The notes under the pieces are model-generated. The model was not told the DNA's origin. It saw nothing but the letters and a program-made list of their open reading frames with translations, and did no database searches. Source: Chaenocephalus aceratus (lineage: Eukaryota; Chordata; Actinopteri; Perciformes; Channichthyidae). Taken from it: a stretch of DNA of 64,000 nucleotides. Below are positions 1 to 12,404 of the stretch, one piece after another (the stretch's first letter is position 1; each line of letters starts with the position of its first letter). A program made the translations under genes and the position numbers. The DNA is taken from positions 29,067,054 to 29,131,053 of the forward strand of contig CM043788.1 in the NCBI GenBank assembly GCA_023974075.1, read 5' to 3'.

Positions 1-2427
1 CATTGCAGCTGCAGTTCCCACTGCAGACATGCGAGTGCTTGATAATAAGGAGGGACCTTCAGAAGCCCAAACTGAGGAGGCAGAGTTCCTGTCATGACTG
101 GGAAGACTCTTATTGTCCACATCAGAAAGTCTATTATGTGATATTCCAATGCAATTTGGCCTTCCATTAAAGTTAGACAGGTTGAAAAATGATGAGCGCC
201 TTGTGCTGCTCAATGGGGCTTCACCAAATTCACTTATCATAGAAGACTGGGAACTGAAGCTGTAGTCTGATTCAGGATAGCTGGACACGTCTGTTTGGTC
301 TGAATACACAGCTGAGGAGGAAGAAAGCGACATATTAACAAGAGTCCTAAAAAAAAAAACGACTGCTTCTCAGCCAAATCTTGGGGGGGAAATCCTTTAT
401 AACTACCAACAAAACAATGGCTTCAAAGAGACTTTCTTACAGTATTGGAATTGAGGCAAGTCGTCGTCCTCTGTGTCGACGGAGCTGGACTGGTACTCCT
501 GAAGGAGCTGGGCACATTTGTCATTCTCCTCCTGCTCTGCAAGCTGCCCTGGTGTATTCCCTTCCTTAATATGTATGTCAAAGAGAAAGAAAAGTTACAA
601 TTAAAAACACAAAGGTAGATATCGTGTTACAGCTCAAGTGTGGCAGAACTTAAGGAAAATAATTTATAACATTTCAAAAACAAATCTTACATTATCTTTA
701 ATATTTGGGTTCCCTCCATTGATCAAAAGCAGCTTCAGATTTTGAGAACATCCCCACAGTGCAGCAATGTGAAGAGGAGTCAAGCCATCTGGTGACCTGG
801 AAGAAATACAGACAAAAAAAGAAATCTTTACAAAACATTACATTATCATTATGCTCAACAATGTTCAACACCAAGTCTGTATTTTAACATATTTATAAAC
901 AGTAGATGATATTGGGGATAATAAAAAGTCATGGAAGATTGCTCAAAAATCCATACATGCTTTATAAACACTTGCTGTATTTGTAAAACCGATAAAATGC
1001 CTAATATATGCATAGTATGCCTAACTTCGAAAACAATTATGAAATGAGTTGGGATTCAAGCAGCAAACATATCTAACAGGGTTTCTTTTCTATTCACAGT
1101 TTTTAACCATACCTGGTATTGGGGTCTGCTCCATATTGCAGCAACATTTTCAAGCAGCGTGTGTTCTTCTCAGTCTCTTTTCCAGCAGCCAGGTGTACTG
1201 CAGACACCCCTTTACTGCCCACCAGGTCAGGGGATGCACCTTGTGTGAGAAACAGCAGCACAGATCTGCCAAGGAAGAAAGATATGTTTCAATGTGTTAT
1301 AGGATAGTTTTAGTGTATTGAAAAACGATGTCCTGCAACATGTTGCAGTCTGAATAAAGGTGGGAAAGAAAGCAAAATGAGTTATATCATAGCAATAGCT
1401 TCCATGATGAAGATAGACAAACTAAACAGAGTGAATACTATTAAGGGGGTATGTTATCTGCCCCAATGACAATAGTTATTCTAGGAATATCCTTATAGGG
1501 TGTTTTTTAAACCTCAAAATCATACACCCTGTATTTAAGGTCCCCATGTTTATGTATAAAAAAATGACAAGTATGTCTCTGTAGTCTAGGTGGACATGTA
1601 GCCAAACCATGTAGCCTACGTTTTATGTTCCATTATCTGGCTTTTTCTGTAAAACATATACTTTTCTACATATACCTTTTTATCAGTGAAACGTTACAGT
1701 GTCAAAAAATGGACAAAACAATGAAAATATCAAATATCAAACATAGACCGGGAAACAGTGGTAACTGAAAGATACCATTATGCTGATAAATATATTCAAA
1801 ACAATGATCAAACAACTGGAAATCACGCTTTATTTAAAACTGTGTGGTTTTCAAGCATATTTTTATTTATTTATTTAATTGTGAATTTTGAATGTCCATG
1901 TTTGTACTAGTGTTTTCCTTCTTAAAATGTTTTTAAAATATTTTGAGATTTGGTTGAGCAGGGTATACTTGTACTTTTACTAGTCCTTTTATTAGAGATG
2001 TGTCTGTTGTTTGTGTTTGTTTTTAAGTGTCAGGATGGAACCCTTGTCTTTTTTTCTGCAAACAGAATCTACCTACGGGTACAAATAAATAACCTGAACC
2101 TGATACCAAGTACCTAAGTACCCAAGTAGTAAAGCACCTACAACGGAAGTGAGTACAACATAGCAATTAATAGAAAACTAACTTTTTAATTCATCAAAAC
2201 AAACTTCACTTACTTATACTATTGTATCGGGAAAAGGAATACTTTAAGATCATGCAAGATGGGTAGTGGTAGTTACGTAAAAACATGCATGTCAGAGCTG
2301 TCGCATCTTATCAACAAAAGGCATGTCTGGACAAAACAAAGAGAAAAGGGGCTGATCATCACCTCGGTTCTCCATCGTTCACAGCTTTACACAGCTGACT
2401 TTCAAGCCTCCTCTTCTTTGGATCCAT
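1..2427 (-). CDS. ankle1: Ankyrin repeat and LEM domain protein 1-like gene, 5' exons (partial)
   Basis: Five coding exons read on the minus strand: 2427-2363 (start, MDPKKRRLESQLCKAV), 1265-1113, 796-691, 564-441 and 311 to beyond base 1. All junctions are GT-AG and phases agree. The protein has an N-terminal helix, then ankyrin repeats with SAVHLAAGKE, LLQYGADPNTR, DGLTPLHIAALWGC and LLLINGGNPNIKDNEGNTP, followed by a Ser-rich linker (VYSDQTDVSSYPESDYSF). The pattern AVHLAAG...RCL..LL..G.DPN.RS...LTPLH.AA.WGC matches vertebrate ANKLE1, an ankyrin-LEM protein with a GIY-YIG nuclease domain; its LEM and nuclease parts would lie left of the window. The last acceptor is taken at 312/311 (tttcttcctcctcag) because the upstream tttttttag acceptor would put a stop at the junction. 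Assignment rests on recall of the family, not a search. Confidence 0.82.
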
Positions 2428-4293
2428 CACCAGCGTTATCCGTTATAAATGATCTTTAATCGTGTATCTGCATCCATTGGTTAGCCCATGGCCGAGGTCC
2501 CTGCAGCAGGATCACTTTTAATCGAGGCTAGCAAGCTAACATAATAGCGACTGAGGACATGCAGCAGCAGTTCCTGCAAACATCAAACTATATTTTTTAT
2601 GAAAAGTAAGCCACCATTCAATGTGTAATATAGTTTTTTTCCCCTAAATACATGTCCTTGTATCGTTTTCTATCTATGAAGATCCGTTGTTTATACACGT
2701 AATCTTTGTTTTCGAGAATCCGCACGAGTATTTTTGATTGAAGTTCCCTCCAAGCGGAAATGTCACCCTCTGGTGTTTTCTTCTTCTTCTTCTTCTCTAG
2801 TGTTTATTCGCGGTTGGCAAACCAACTTGTAGATGCATTACCGCCACCAATTGGACTGGAGTGTGGACAAGAGACTATGGCCCTTTCTCATTTCTCTAAC
2901 TCCCCTCCTCGACTCCCCTCCTCGACTCCTATCCTCGACACTTAGCCGACAGGAGATGCGAACGGAGGAGTCGAGGAGGGGAGCCGAGGAGAGGAGGGGA
3001 AGCAGCAGGCGGTTAGAGAAATGAGAACTCCTCTCCTGAGTCCTATGAGCGGTCATTTTAAAGAGATGTCCATTAATGATGACAGATGTGTTCATGACGA
3101 CTTATATATTTACTTTTAATTCATTCACAGTGCGGTATAATGAGACAATAACAGGCTACAGATGCGGACACACACACACACATATATAAATATATACCAT
3201 TTCAGAATCAAACAGAGCACTCTCATAATAACCCCCCCCCTCTCTGGTCGCTACAATGAGGGAAATAAATTACGGGCCAAAAGTTTTATTTACAAGTATT
3301 AAGTAAGCAGAGGACACCAAACCAACTGAGACCTGTCTGTCCGCTGCATCTACGCACTGTACAACACACACACCTACACACTGTACAACACACACACCAA
3401 CACACTGTACCACACGCACCTACAGCTCCTAAAGCATATAATCAGGCTCCAGCCGTTGTGTATTTTATTATGTGACGCACTAAATGGTTTTAGAAAAATA
3501 TCGACTCTTTGTTTGTAGTTATCTACTAAACTACAGTAAATAAAGAGAGTAATGTAGGCCTACTGAGTGATATATATGTTACACACTGCTCTGCTTTCTG
3601 CACGGACCTCTCTGTAAACATCGCGTTACAGAGCAGCATGAGAGCAGTTAATAAAATAATATCCAGGGGATGCATGCAGAGCTGTCATTGGCTGAGATCA
3701 GAGCCATATAATAGAAGAGTTACGACATCTCCGTTCACTCCAATGGACCACTTTTTTACAGCAATGGCGGATCGTGGAGCCTCTCAATCGTTCCCCGGAA
3801 GTTAGCGCCAAGGCTAGCAGAGCTGTAGAGTTGCAGCATAGACCGTTCGTGACGGACTTTTAAAGGTAAGAAGAAGTTTACATATTTATATTGCGGATAT
3901 TATCAGTACATCTGATTCAAATTAACATGTGCATTAAAGGATGTCAGTGGATTATCCCTAAATTAGTAGATTTAGGGAACGTTTACAGATAACAGATTAA
4001 GCTAGGATACTGAAGCAAGTTAGCAACACACGTTGAACAGCCTTTTAATTGTAAATTCCGTTCTCTTAATGTCATTTCGTCCAACGTTGTTGAATTAGAG
4101 AAGAGGGGCTTCTAAACGGGATTGTATGCGGGGGTGGAGGGAGTTAAATATTAGATAAATATAACTTTGGTGCGTGTAAGAGTGAGTGTTTTTAGCAGAG
4201 CCATATTGTGTCCTTGTGATTATGTTGATTATTACCTGTCTGTATAATGTTGCAGCTCAGCTGATTTTGGATTGATGGCAAAGGGAGAGGGAC
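2428..4293. other. 5' flank of ankle1-like gene, no gene seen
   Basis: No coding exon recognised. There is a short inverted C/T-rich repeat around 2890-3035 (cctcctcgactcc units and their complement), AC runs near 3170-3184 and 3366-3400, and a GC-richer patch at 3740-3830 with an ETS-type CCGGAAGT site near 3797. The region is expected to contain the promoter and 5'UTR of the minus-strand ankyrin gene, but no TATA box or initiator could be fixed. Confidence 0.4.
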
Positions 4294-4297
4294 TTAA

Positions 4298-6391
4298 AGA
4301 GCCTGTGACAGCATCCCAACAACTGTTGTGCAATGAAATATTGGGCTACTAGTAATCTCGAACCGTCAGTTTAAAAAAGAAAAAGCGATACCGTTCCGTT
4401 AAATATCAATCATTTCGAACATCGCGGGGAAATTCCTTCGACTCATTTTGAAGTTTTGGGGGAAGCCGGAAGTGACGTCAATGCGGGAACGCTTCGAGAG
4501 CCAAACACGGACAAAGTGTGTTGTCATGCGTAGAAATGGTGAATTACTGAGATTAGGCACGTTAATAACGTTTTAATGAAGTTGACTACAGTATATTCAT
4601 ATTTGTCAGTGCTTTCATGTCAATTCGGCGACATAAACATAAATGATCGTGGTGAAGATGAGGATTACATTAGGATTAACAATCGGGAGTGAGAGCTGCT
4701 GAATTTCCTCCCGTCGGATGTGATATAAAAACAAATCGAGTATTTTTGTGGTTGTAAACTCAAGTGGATGAAACTACATTTATTAGTGCTTTCATGTCAA
4801 TTCGGCGAACATATGATACATTAAATGATCGTGAGGATGATGATTACAAATCGTTTGTTTGAGCCGGTCTGCATTTCCTGATGAGAAAACAAACCGATGC
4901 TTTTTGTAGTTGTAGTACACCAACAACATGGATTAAACGTGTGGTTTTTTTACCACAATGTTGGGGAAATTAATGGATAAAATGCACGGATTATTATTAT
5001 TATTCCCACTCCGATCGGGACACTAGGTCCACCGTTTCCCCGCAGCGAGGCTCCCCCCGTTGACAGTTTACGTGGGCTGGGTGCAGTGGCGGACTGGCCA
5101 TCGGGACGAATCCCGATGGGCCGGTACCGAAGTGGGCCGGTCGGATAAGTAACTAGCACATCCCCCATAGGCGGCGCGTGAGGCTCAGGTTTGAGAAGGC
5201 TAAATAACTTCTTTTACCTGACGCTGCCCGACTCCGGCGTCTATAGAAAAGAGATCAACTCAGTGTGCGGAGTTTAAATCTCTCAAGTCATATTACAGGA
5301 TAAAGGAAATACAGTTTAAACTGCCGTATGTAGAGAAGACGCCGACGTGTCGCACTTATCATTCATATTACATCATCAATCAGATCATCGATCATATAAT
5401 ATCATAATATATCATATATTTCCTTATCTGAGTCAGCTTCTCCAGCCTCATCTGGCCGTGCAACACTCACAGTGTCACAGACTGTATGCAGAAGTATTAT
5501 TTAACACATTATGTTGACGAAACACTCGAGACAAATGTAATTAAAGTCAGATCCACTCGTGTCTTAGACGTGAACGCGCTCTCAGCTGGAGAGAGAAACC
5601 CTGGCTTGATTTACCGAGTTGATAACCAGCGTCGTAGGACCGCTTAGCGAGATCTCGTTTGTTGTTGTTAGTTTGTTTGTTACTCAAACATATCCAGGGT
5701 ATGTTGAACTGGCTTTGTAGTACAGGGCACAGGTGGCTAGCAGCGCTAATGTCAAAGACACAGACATTATACATTATATTTGTATTTTACCAGGATGCAG
5801 TGACACAAATATTTACATATTTACATTTACTATCTACAGCACCCGCCGCCCCTGACATCCCCCACTCCCCCCGTTGACAATTTACTAGCGGTACCGAAGT
5901 GGGCCGGTCGAGAGTCCCGGGATTATTTGTAGTCCCATTCCACCACTCGCTACATGACCACATGACCATATGATCGCCCATATTGACGCACCTCATTCCT
6001 AAACTTCTAACAGATACAACATAAACCGATCCTTCAGCCTCATATGAGCTCTCAGACACGTTCAACATTAACCTGTCATCGCTGTCTGAGCTTGCTGCTG
6101 TGTGCGCCGTCGTGCGTTTACATCTGACTGTATATATATAAAGGTTTACATGCAGATGCTGGGATCCTGGACGGTGCAGCTGGAGCGCTGTGCCCGCAAT
6201 GACGTCACCCATCATTTTGCGGGACTTGAAGAATCCGCGAGAAGATCCAGAAAATTGTCAACATTGAAGGGCAGATTAATGGTTATAAAAGTACAAATAT
6301 CCAAAATCAGTAAAGTAACGGTTTTCAAGGGGACAATATGTACTCAAATTGATGGGTTTGGATGATGGGGGAAAACCGTGTCACAGGCTCT
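4298..6391. mobile_element. piggyBac-like element flanked by TTAA
   Basis: The ends are exact inverted repeats, AGAGCCTGTGACA at the left and TGTCACAGGCTCT at the right. Each is flanked by TTAA (4294-4297 and 6392-6395), the target duplication used by piggyBac-type transposons. No transposase was recognised, so this is a non-autonomous or decayed copy. Inside are two partial copies of a roughly 90-bp motif (about 4605-4700 and 4780-4870, both with gctttcatgtcaattcggcg). Two fragments of another repeat (5088-5155 and 5890-5915) share gtaccgaagtgggccggtcg. Family assignment is by end structure only. Confidence 0.7.
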
Positions 6392-6456
6392 TTAAGTGAT
6401 AGTGAAAACACAAGGTAAGTTTAATACTACTGTTTTATATAAGTAAACACCTTATC

Positions 6457-8012
6457 CAGGGTTGCCAACTTTGGGTACCTGGCTGGAGTGAGATTTTGAT
6501 ATCATGGGTTTAATTACACATATGCGCACGAAATGACTGCTATCGTGTCAGCAGCGGGACCTTAGCATATATATATAGGATATACAATATATACAAATAC
6601 ACAATATTGGACACAGACTATAAAGGGCACACAGTTTCATTCACTAATGAAAGTCAAACCCATGTCTGTTTCTACTGTTTTATTGTGTGCCTGTCGCGAT
6701 AAGCAATTAATTGACTTATCATACGATAAATAAAAATGAACTCGATACATTTCCATTTACATGAGGATGTGACTAGCCGTTTGAAAGGATGTACTTGAAT
6801 TATTATTATATATTATCATTATGTCAGTGGTCTAAAATGGTCATACAACGGTGCCGACAATATTATCGTTTATCGCAATAATTTCCGGGAAAATGTATCC
6901 AACAAAATTAATTATCGTGAGAGGCCCATACATGAAACACACAGACACAAACAAATCTACAGACTTACTCCAAACTGCCAAATATATTAATTAACACACT
7001 CTCACTCTCATATACTCTTTGACTGTGTTTTGGCCTAGTAGAACAATAAGCAGTAGACTTTTACTTTTTTATCATTTCTACTGGATCTTAGATCTGCGCA
7101 TGCGCAATACGGGTCGGCAGTTGCGGCTCCAGAGTATTTTTGTTGAGTAATCTATGGTGGGGCTCAAGTCAGTATTTGCAATGTAATTACATACACGCTC
7201 CCCTTGACAGTGAAACGCCACGCGTGAGGTTTAGATTATTTCCCTGTCTCAATCCAAATTGAACTGTATCAAATAAAAAGGCACATTTGTCTTGAAGTAA
7301 ATAAAAAGGGCGACCTGGAGCCAATCCTGCAATTTCCCCACAGGTGAAATAGTTGACATGCTGAAAACCCAACCCCTGCAGGGAGGTCTGGGGGAATTCT
7401 CCCCCAGGAGATCTTTTGAAATACTAACATAAAATACACATTCTGGTAGCCTACTCTCTTGAGAAGACAAATAAATAAATGTATTACTACACGACATATT
7501 TTAAAAATGAATGCCATTTTAGTTTTGTGTTACTTTGTTCTGAAAGCTGAACCTGCTGCTCCTCACAGAGAGAAGAGGGAAAAGGCTGTGTGAATGACTC
7601 TTCCCTCCTCTACCCTTATCCATAAGGGTGGATAGCCCCCATTGTTCTGTGTGTCAAAATGAAAGACAGCCCACACACCTATCAATCATCAAACCGTGGG
7701 GTCTTATTTCAATACGATTTCTATCAACACATAATGTTGTCGATGTATATAGAGATGTACTACAGCAGAAGTATTCACCGTTGGGACTTCCTGCAACAAC
7801 ACCACGCGTTATCTTGATTCTGATTGGCCAGAAGACATTATCAAAGATGCTCTATTGAGAAGACAATCACTACATGACAACAGTTTTCAAAACCGTTTCT
7901 TGTCTTCGGTATTATTGTTTTTGGCGTGAGAATAGTTTGGGCAGCGTGAGAGCGTGAGATTGAGAGTGAAAGCGTGTGTCACACGCCAGATGCGTGAGAG
8001 TTGGCAACCCTG
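6457..8012. mobile_element. hAT-type MITE
   Basis: Terminal inverted repeats CAGGGTTGCCAACTT at the left and AGTTGGCAACCCTG at the right, flanked by CCTTATC at 6450-6456 and 8013-8019. Only 7 of the 8 bp expected for hAT match directly. No transposase frame was recognised. The interior is AT-rich with a (TA)n stretch near 6570. Confidence 0.72.
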
Positions 8013-9235
8013 CCTTATCTCCCCAAGGCAATTTCCCATCCAATAGGTGTGCTATATAGGTGTGTATAACCCTTTCTCCTGTCTGTTACTCCCTCTTTCA
8101 GCACAAGAACCAGAGGGGGATTCAATGGTCTCCTGTCCTTTCTGAAAGCCATAAAGATGACATTAGTCATTTAGATAACTTGTGTCCTCAATGACCATGG
8201 GATTACTGAAACTACCATGAATTTAAGAAAATGGTAGAAATGAATCTAATCTGAATTTTAAAGCATTACTTTAGATCCCCTCCCTCTAAATATATCAATA
8301 AACATTAGAAAGTGATGCTCCTGACTACCATACAAGTTTAAGAAGATAACATTGGTTTTAAAGAATTCAAAGCTATAAATAAACAGCAACAGACTCTTTA
8401 ACCAAGGCACTGTTAGCCTAAAATGTAAACTAGTTGTTCACACTAATCCTAATATTATCACTTAATATTAGCAAATTCTATTTTATTTTTTAAAACATAT
8501 TGATGTAAATACATACACATATCGATTTGTTGTATAAATATTGCAAATCAAAACCTTTATTCACTAATAATTACCAAAAATCGTAGTTCTATCTCCTGTT
8601 ATCAATGCATTCACATTGCCCGCCAATGAGTTTGTGACAGCCATTATGTCCCCTCTGCTCAAAACTGGCAACTCATAATTCCTTCGAATTCCCCCCATTC
8701 TCCTAATAATGCCCCAAACATATGCAAACTGTACTTCTCTTCCAATACTATTGCAATATTGCCTCCAAAAAGTGCGTTTTTGTGTTCTTATTGTTCTCCT
8801 TAGCCTGGGCCCTTTTATACTGATTCAAAGCTTCCTGAGAATGGAGTTTTTTGAGTTGCCTGAATGCTTTATTTCTGTCTTGGATTTGCTACATTCACCA
8901 TTCCACCAGGGTACACTCTTGGTACGCCTAACTCCTGCAATTTCCGGAAGTGTTTCTTTAGCTGAATGAATGATAACCTTAACCAGCTCATCATTGAATT
9001 TATTTATATCATCATAATTTTCCTCTTGAAATGTTTTACATCCATTCATACTTACAACTTGGAAGGCATCCCAATTAGCCTTTCCCAATTTCCATAGGAA
9101 TTTTCTTTTCCTTTTCAAACCTTATGTTGGTCCACTCCCAACTTTAGTCATTACCGGATAATGATCGCTGCCCACTGTAGTATGCTTTACCACATTCCAT
9201 GTACTTATACATGCTAAAGGTACAAATGTCAGATC

Positions 9236-10691
9236 CAGTGGCGGCCGGCCCATAGGGGCGCTAGGGGTGCCGCCCCACCTCTTCCCACATACAAATAAAA
9301 AAATATATTTATAAAAACATTATTTTATTTTTATTTTTAATAAACAAGGTAAATATTATATAATTGGTATCAGTAAAATGTATAATCTACAATAAAATCT
9401 CGTTTAAAATTGTGTTACGACGATGTCTAAAGTGACTGATAAATCACATATTTCCTGCCTGGCCTTGCCCATGTGTCATTACCTGTATATATACAGTCTA
9501 TGGTCATTACCCTCTCTCGTCTGGGCGGTAAGAAAGGAGCCCTCAACCAGTGCAGCAGCAGCCACTAGCAGCTGACTGTTGCTATCTGTAAACTATGATG
9601 CCGAAACATAATTTCAGCCAATCAGCGTCGTCAAATCTGATGATCACCGGGCGCCGATGTCAGCGCCCGGTCCAGTCTGTGAGTAGTTTGGACACTAGTG
9701 ACTCGTATCCGGTGGGGTGACGCAGTACGGCAGTAGTTGATGAGGATGGCTTCATGTGCAGGTGGAGTCTCCGGACCTCGGTCCCCGCCCAATTCCGTTC
9801 AAGAGCTAATCTCCAATCCTTTCGAAAGGAGAAGTTTGGGAGATAAACTGTTGCTTAAAGACCTTGGACCGGACCAACCCGATTTGTATATATCGCAGCA
9901 AGCTCGTGAAAAAGACAAAACGTATCAACGAGGCTTCTCACGTAGCTGGTACACCAGAAAGGCATGGCTAGCTGGATGCAAACAGGTAAATGCTGTCTTT
10001 TGTTTCCCATGCTTGCTCTTCAAACAGCCGGGGACAGATACGATCTGTTCAGAAACTAGACAAAAGTTAAACAAGTACAAACCACAGACTGTCTGTGTCA
10101 TGGAGAATACAGTCGCTGGTTTATTTATGTATAGGCCGTTGTTGTGAGTGTGGACGGTCGGAGCATATATAACGTTAGCTTAGCCAAGCTTCATTTAGAA
10201 AACACGCATTTTAAAAGGGTTTTTCGCCTGCCGTCTGTCTGCAGACTTGTCAAAGCGTTAATTCATGGTTTTTACTAACCGGTATCAGTATGTTGTTACT
10301 TCGGCATCATTTTGAAACGTGTATTACAATTAAATCACGGTAAAATATGTTCATCTTGTTGTAGTTGTAGACCCCTTGCCAGCGATTCTCTCTCTAGTTT
10401 AGCATACTCAGCCCGACTCAGCCTGGTTGTTCCTGGCCCTAGAACCACGATTTTATGGGGCCAGAAAAACTGTGAATTAGGACCCGCTAGCCGGTACTAG
10501 GCCAAGTGGAAACGCAACCAAAAACGGGCCCCGCACGGCTCGGCACGCTTAAAGCGAGCTCCGCGTTGCAGTGGAAGCGTGCCATTACATCACCAGAAGT
10601 CCTAATGTAAGGGGTAATTTCTCCCAAAAAAAAATGTTTTACTCACTATATCAACAGCCTCACCAAAAATATTTTCCACCAGCCGCCACTG
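9236..10691 (+). mobile_element. hAT transposon copy with perfect 8-bp target duplication
   Basis: Begins CAGTGGCGGC and ends GCCGCCACTG (perfect 10-bp inverted repeats). It is flanked by identical 8-bp GTCAGATC at 9228-9235 and 10692-10699. The length is 1456 bp. It carries only the N-terminal exon of a transposase-like protein (9737-10147), so it is an internally deleted copy. It lies in the endonuclease frame of the older LINE, which dates it as younger than the LINE. Confidence 0.9.
9737..10147 (+). pseudogene. TTF-type zinc finger N-terminus of a ZMYM1-like hAT transposase
   Basis: The 136-residue frame contains RGFSRSWYTRKAWLAGC and NAVFCFPCLLF, the hallmark of the TTF zinc finger that opens ZMYM1/THAP0-like hAT transposases. 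The RNase H-like catalytic core is absent. After the finger the frame drifts into unrelated sequence, so it represents a remnant of the first coding exon. A GT donor-like caggtaaatg occurs at the Lys-Gln/Val position. Confidence 0.65.
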
Positions 10692-11247
10692 GTCAGATCG
10701 AGTACTGTTTCTATATTCTTCGTGCAATTATATCGTGTTCCTTCTCCAGTGTTAATGCACATTAGCCCGTGGTCATCTATAAATTCCTCAACTACTGCAC
10801 CATTTGCATCTGTGCTCCTGCTTCCCCTAGCGAGTTATGTGAATTAAAATCCCCACACCATATTACTTTGTCTTGCAGTGAACCCCCAGCATCCTCTAAT
10901 ATACTTTCATCTAATTTCTCACATGGATTATAATAATTTACTATATCTATAGGTCCTCTATCATTCCATACCCTTATAACTATTGCTTCATGATCTGTAC
11001 TTACATGCATAACTTTGTAACTTATACCACTCTGTATGAATGTTGCAACTCCTCCCCCTCTGCCAGAGTCCCTATCTCGTCTTACTGTAGTATATCCCTT
11101 CACAATAAAATCCAGTTGTAGTTTCAGCCATGTTTCCTGAATACAAAGTACATTAAGTTTCTCTTCCAGGTTGTCAATATATTTTTTTGAACTCTTGTCC
11201 ATTTGCAATTAAACTTATAGCATTCCACTGCAGTACAATTAACACCA

Positions 11248-12392
11248 TCAGGATGATCCAGTCCATGTCTGAAGTTGTTGGACGTCATCATTTAGGATAT
11301 CTTTCACATTTTCCCAGTGCATCCCTTTCACATCAAGGTACTTTTCAGCTGATTTGACAATTATTTTGATTATTTCATTCCAGCTTGTCTTCTGCACTGA
11401 ACAGTTGATAATCTCTGCCATAAACAGTATACAAACTCTCACTATCAGAGTGTCCTCCTTCAACTTAACACAGTTGTGGACTTTTTCTGTTTCTTTGCTC
11501 TTATTGTTGTTTCCCATTGTAACCTTAGTTCCTTCTGAAAATGTCTTTGCTGCCTCTGCATAGCTAACTCCCTGCATCACCCTGACTCGCTGCACCTCTT
11601 CTGCTTTCTTGCTAACCTCACATCCCCGGTACGCTGAGCTATGCTCCCCTCTGCAATTGCAACATTTCAGCTTTGCCCCTTCTTCACATTTGCCGTATTC
11701 ATGATCTCCACCACATCTGCCACACCTTTGTTTTCCCTTGCACACTGCCGCCACATGTCCAAATCTCTGACATTTAAAACATCTTAGTGGTGGTGGAACA
11801 TACGGTCTCACATCATAACACATATAATAATTGCATTTATTATAGCGCTTTTCCGGTGCTCAAAGCGCTTTACAGATACACATTACACATATTTTTATAT
11901 ACACTGTGGACAATACCCACATGAGCAAGTTCAGGTGAAGTGTCAAGGACACAACGGCTTTACAGACGCAGCAGCGGCGGGTTTCACCCCTTGATCTGAT
12001 GATCATTGCACAGCGCACTGCGCCACACCGTCCATCTTCACGCCTCAAAGTCATCGAGGCGCTAAGTACACATTAGTATCATACATGTACTGTGGACAAT
12101 ACCCACAGGAGCAAATCCGGGTGAAGTGTCTTGCCCAAGGACACAACGGCCTGACGCTGTGGTGGCAGGAGCGGGTTTCGATCAGATGCACAGACCACTG
12201 CGCCACCCGTCCCATGTATCCAATAAGTATCTTTTCTGGAAGCCTTTTTTCATCAAAGGTGATCAGAACCGAAAGACAATCTTCTTTAATCCCATTGCGG
12301 TTTGCTTTCATGCGTTTGACATCACTTATTTTTGCATTTGTTATATTCCCTTTCACATCATCAGCTGCTATTCTGACGGGGATTCCTGTCAC
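11248..12392 (-). pseudogene. LINE ORF1 (gag-like, CCHC zinc knuckles), interrupted
   Basis: The N-terminal part (12392-12225) reads MTGIPVRIAADDVKGN to PEKILIGYM. The C-terminal part (11823-11248) reads VRPYVPPPLRCFKC followed by three knuckles (CFKCQRFGHVAAVC, CGRCGGDHEYGKC, CCNCRGEHSSAYRGC) and ends near SYAEAAKTF. The two parts belong to one ORF1 because PE+ILIGYM followed by a VRPYVPPP-RCFKCQRFGH tract is the usual order. They are separated by the insertion at about 11830-12222. Nucleic acid chaperone role by family. Confidence 0.72.
11830..12222. repeat. Interspersed repeat made of two related units, inserted in LINE ORF1
   Basis: Unit 1 (about 11833-12060) opens with gcatttattatagcgctttt, a common fish repeat motif. 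Both units carry actgtggacaatacccaca, a gtgaagtgtc tract and aaggacacaacggc (around 11905-11960 and 12090-12150), so the second is a partial duplicate of the first. No protein and no clear terminal repeats. I cannot name the family. Confidence 0.5.
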
Positions 12393-12404
12393 AATTCCCC
12401 GTAA

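Larger units (their letters stand above)
8825..11208 (-). pseudogene. LINE endonuclease remnant split by a hAT insertion
   Basis: The 11208-10792 part contains the endonuclease motifs LCIQETWL, GRGGGVATFI and VIWCGDFNSHN (QET and GDFN are the catalytic Mg-binding motifs of APE-type nucleases). The frame continues as IDDHGLMCINTGEGTRYNC to 10700. It resumes at 9235 beyond the hAT copy as LTFVPLACIS and the conserved GSDHYPV motif (Asp-His active site). A stop follows soon after, then KRKRKFLWKLGKANW to about 8825. The reading frame is broken by the insertion and stops, so it is not functional. Confidence 0.75.
8580..12404 (-). mobile_element. Decayed non-LTR retrotransposon (I/jockey-like LINE), interrupted twice
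   Basis: On the minus strand this reads ORF1 (CCHC knuckles), then an apurinic-type endonuclease, then decayed sequence; no reverse transcriptase remains. It was interrupted by a hAT element (9236-10691) inside the endonuclease and by a repeat (about 11830-12222) inside ORF1. When those insertions are ignored the flanking peptides are continuous in sense. Clade assignment (I, Nimb or jockey) is by the triple CCHC ORF1 and the endonuclease sequence. The 3' boundary near 8580 is approximate. Confidence 0.7.

Noticed and set aside
5547..6365. Several 70-140 codon ORFs on both strands
   Set aside because: No domain, overlapping on opposite strands, and inside a TTAA-flanked element; treated as chance frames.
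8709..8969. Plus-strand ORF of 86 codons
   Set aside because: Antisense shadow of the LINE endonuclease tail on the minus strand.
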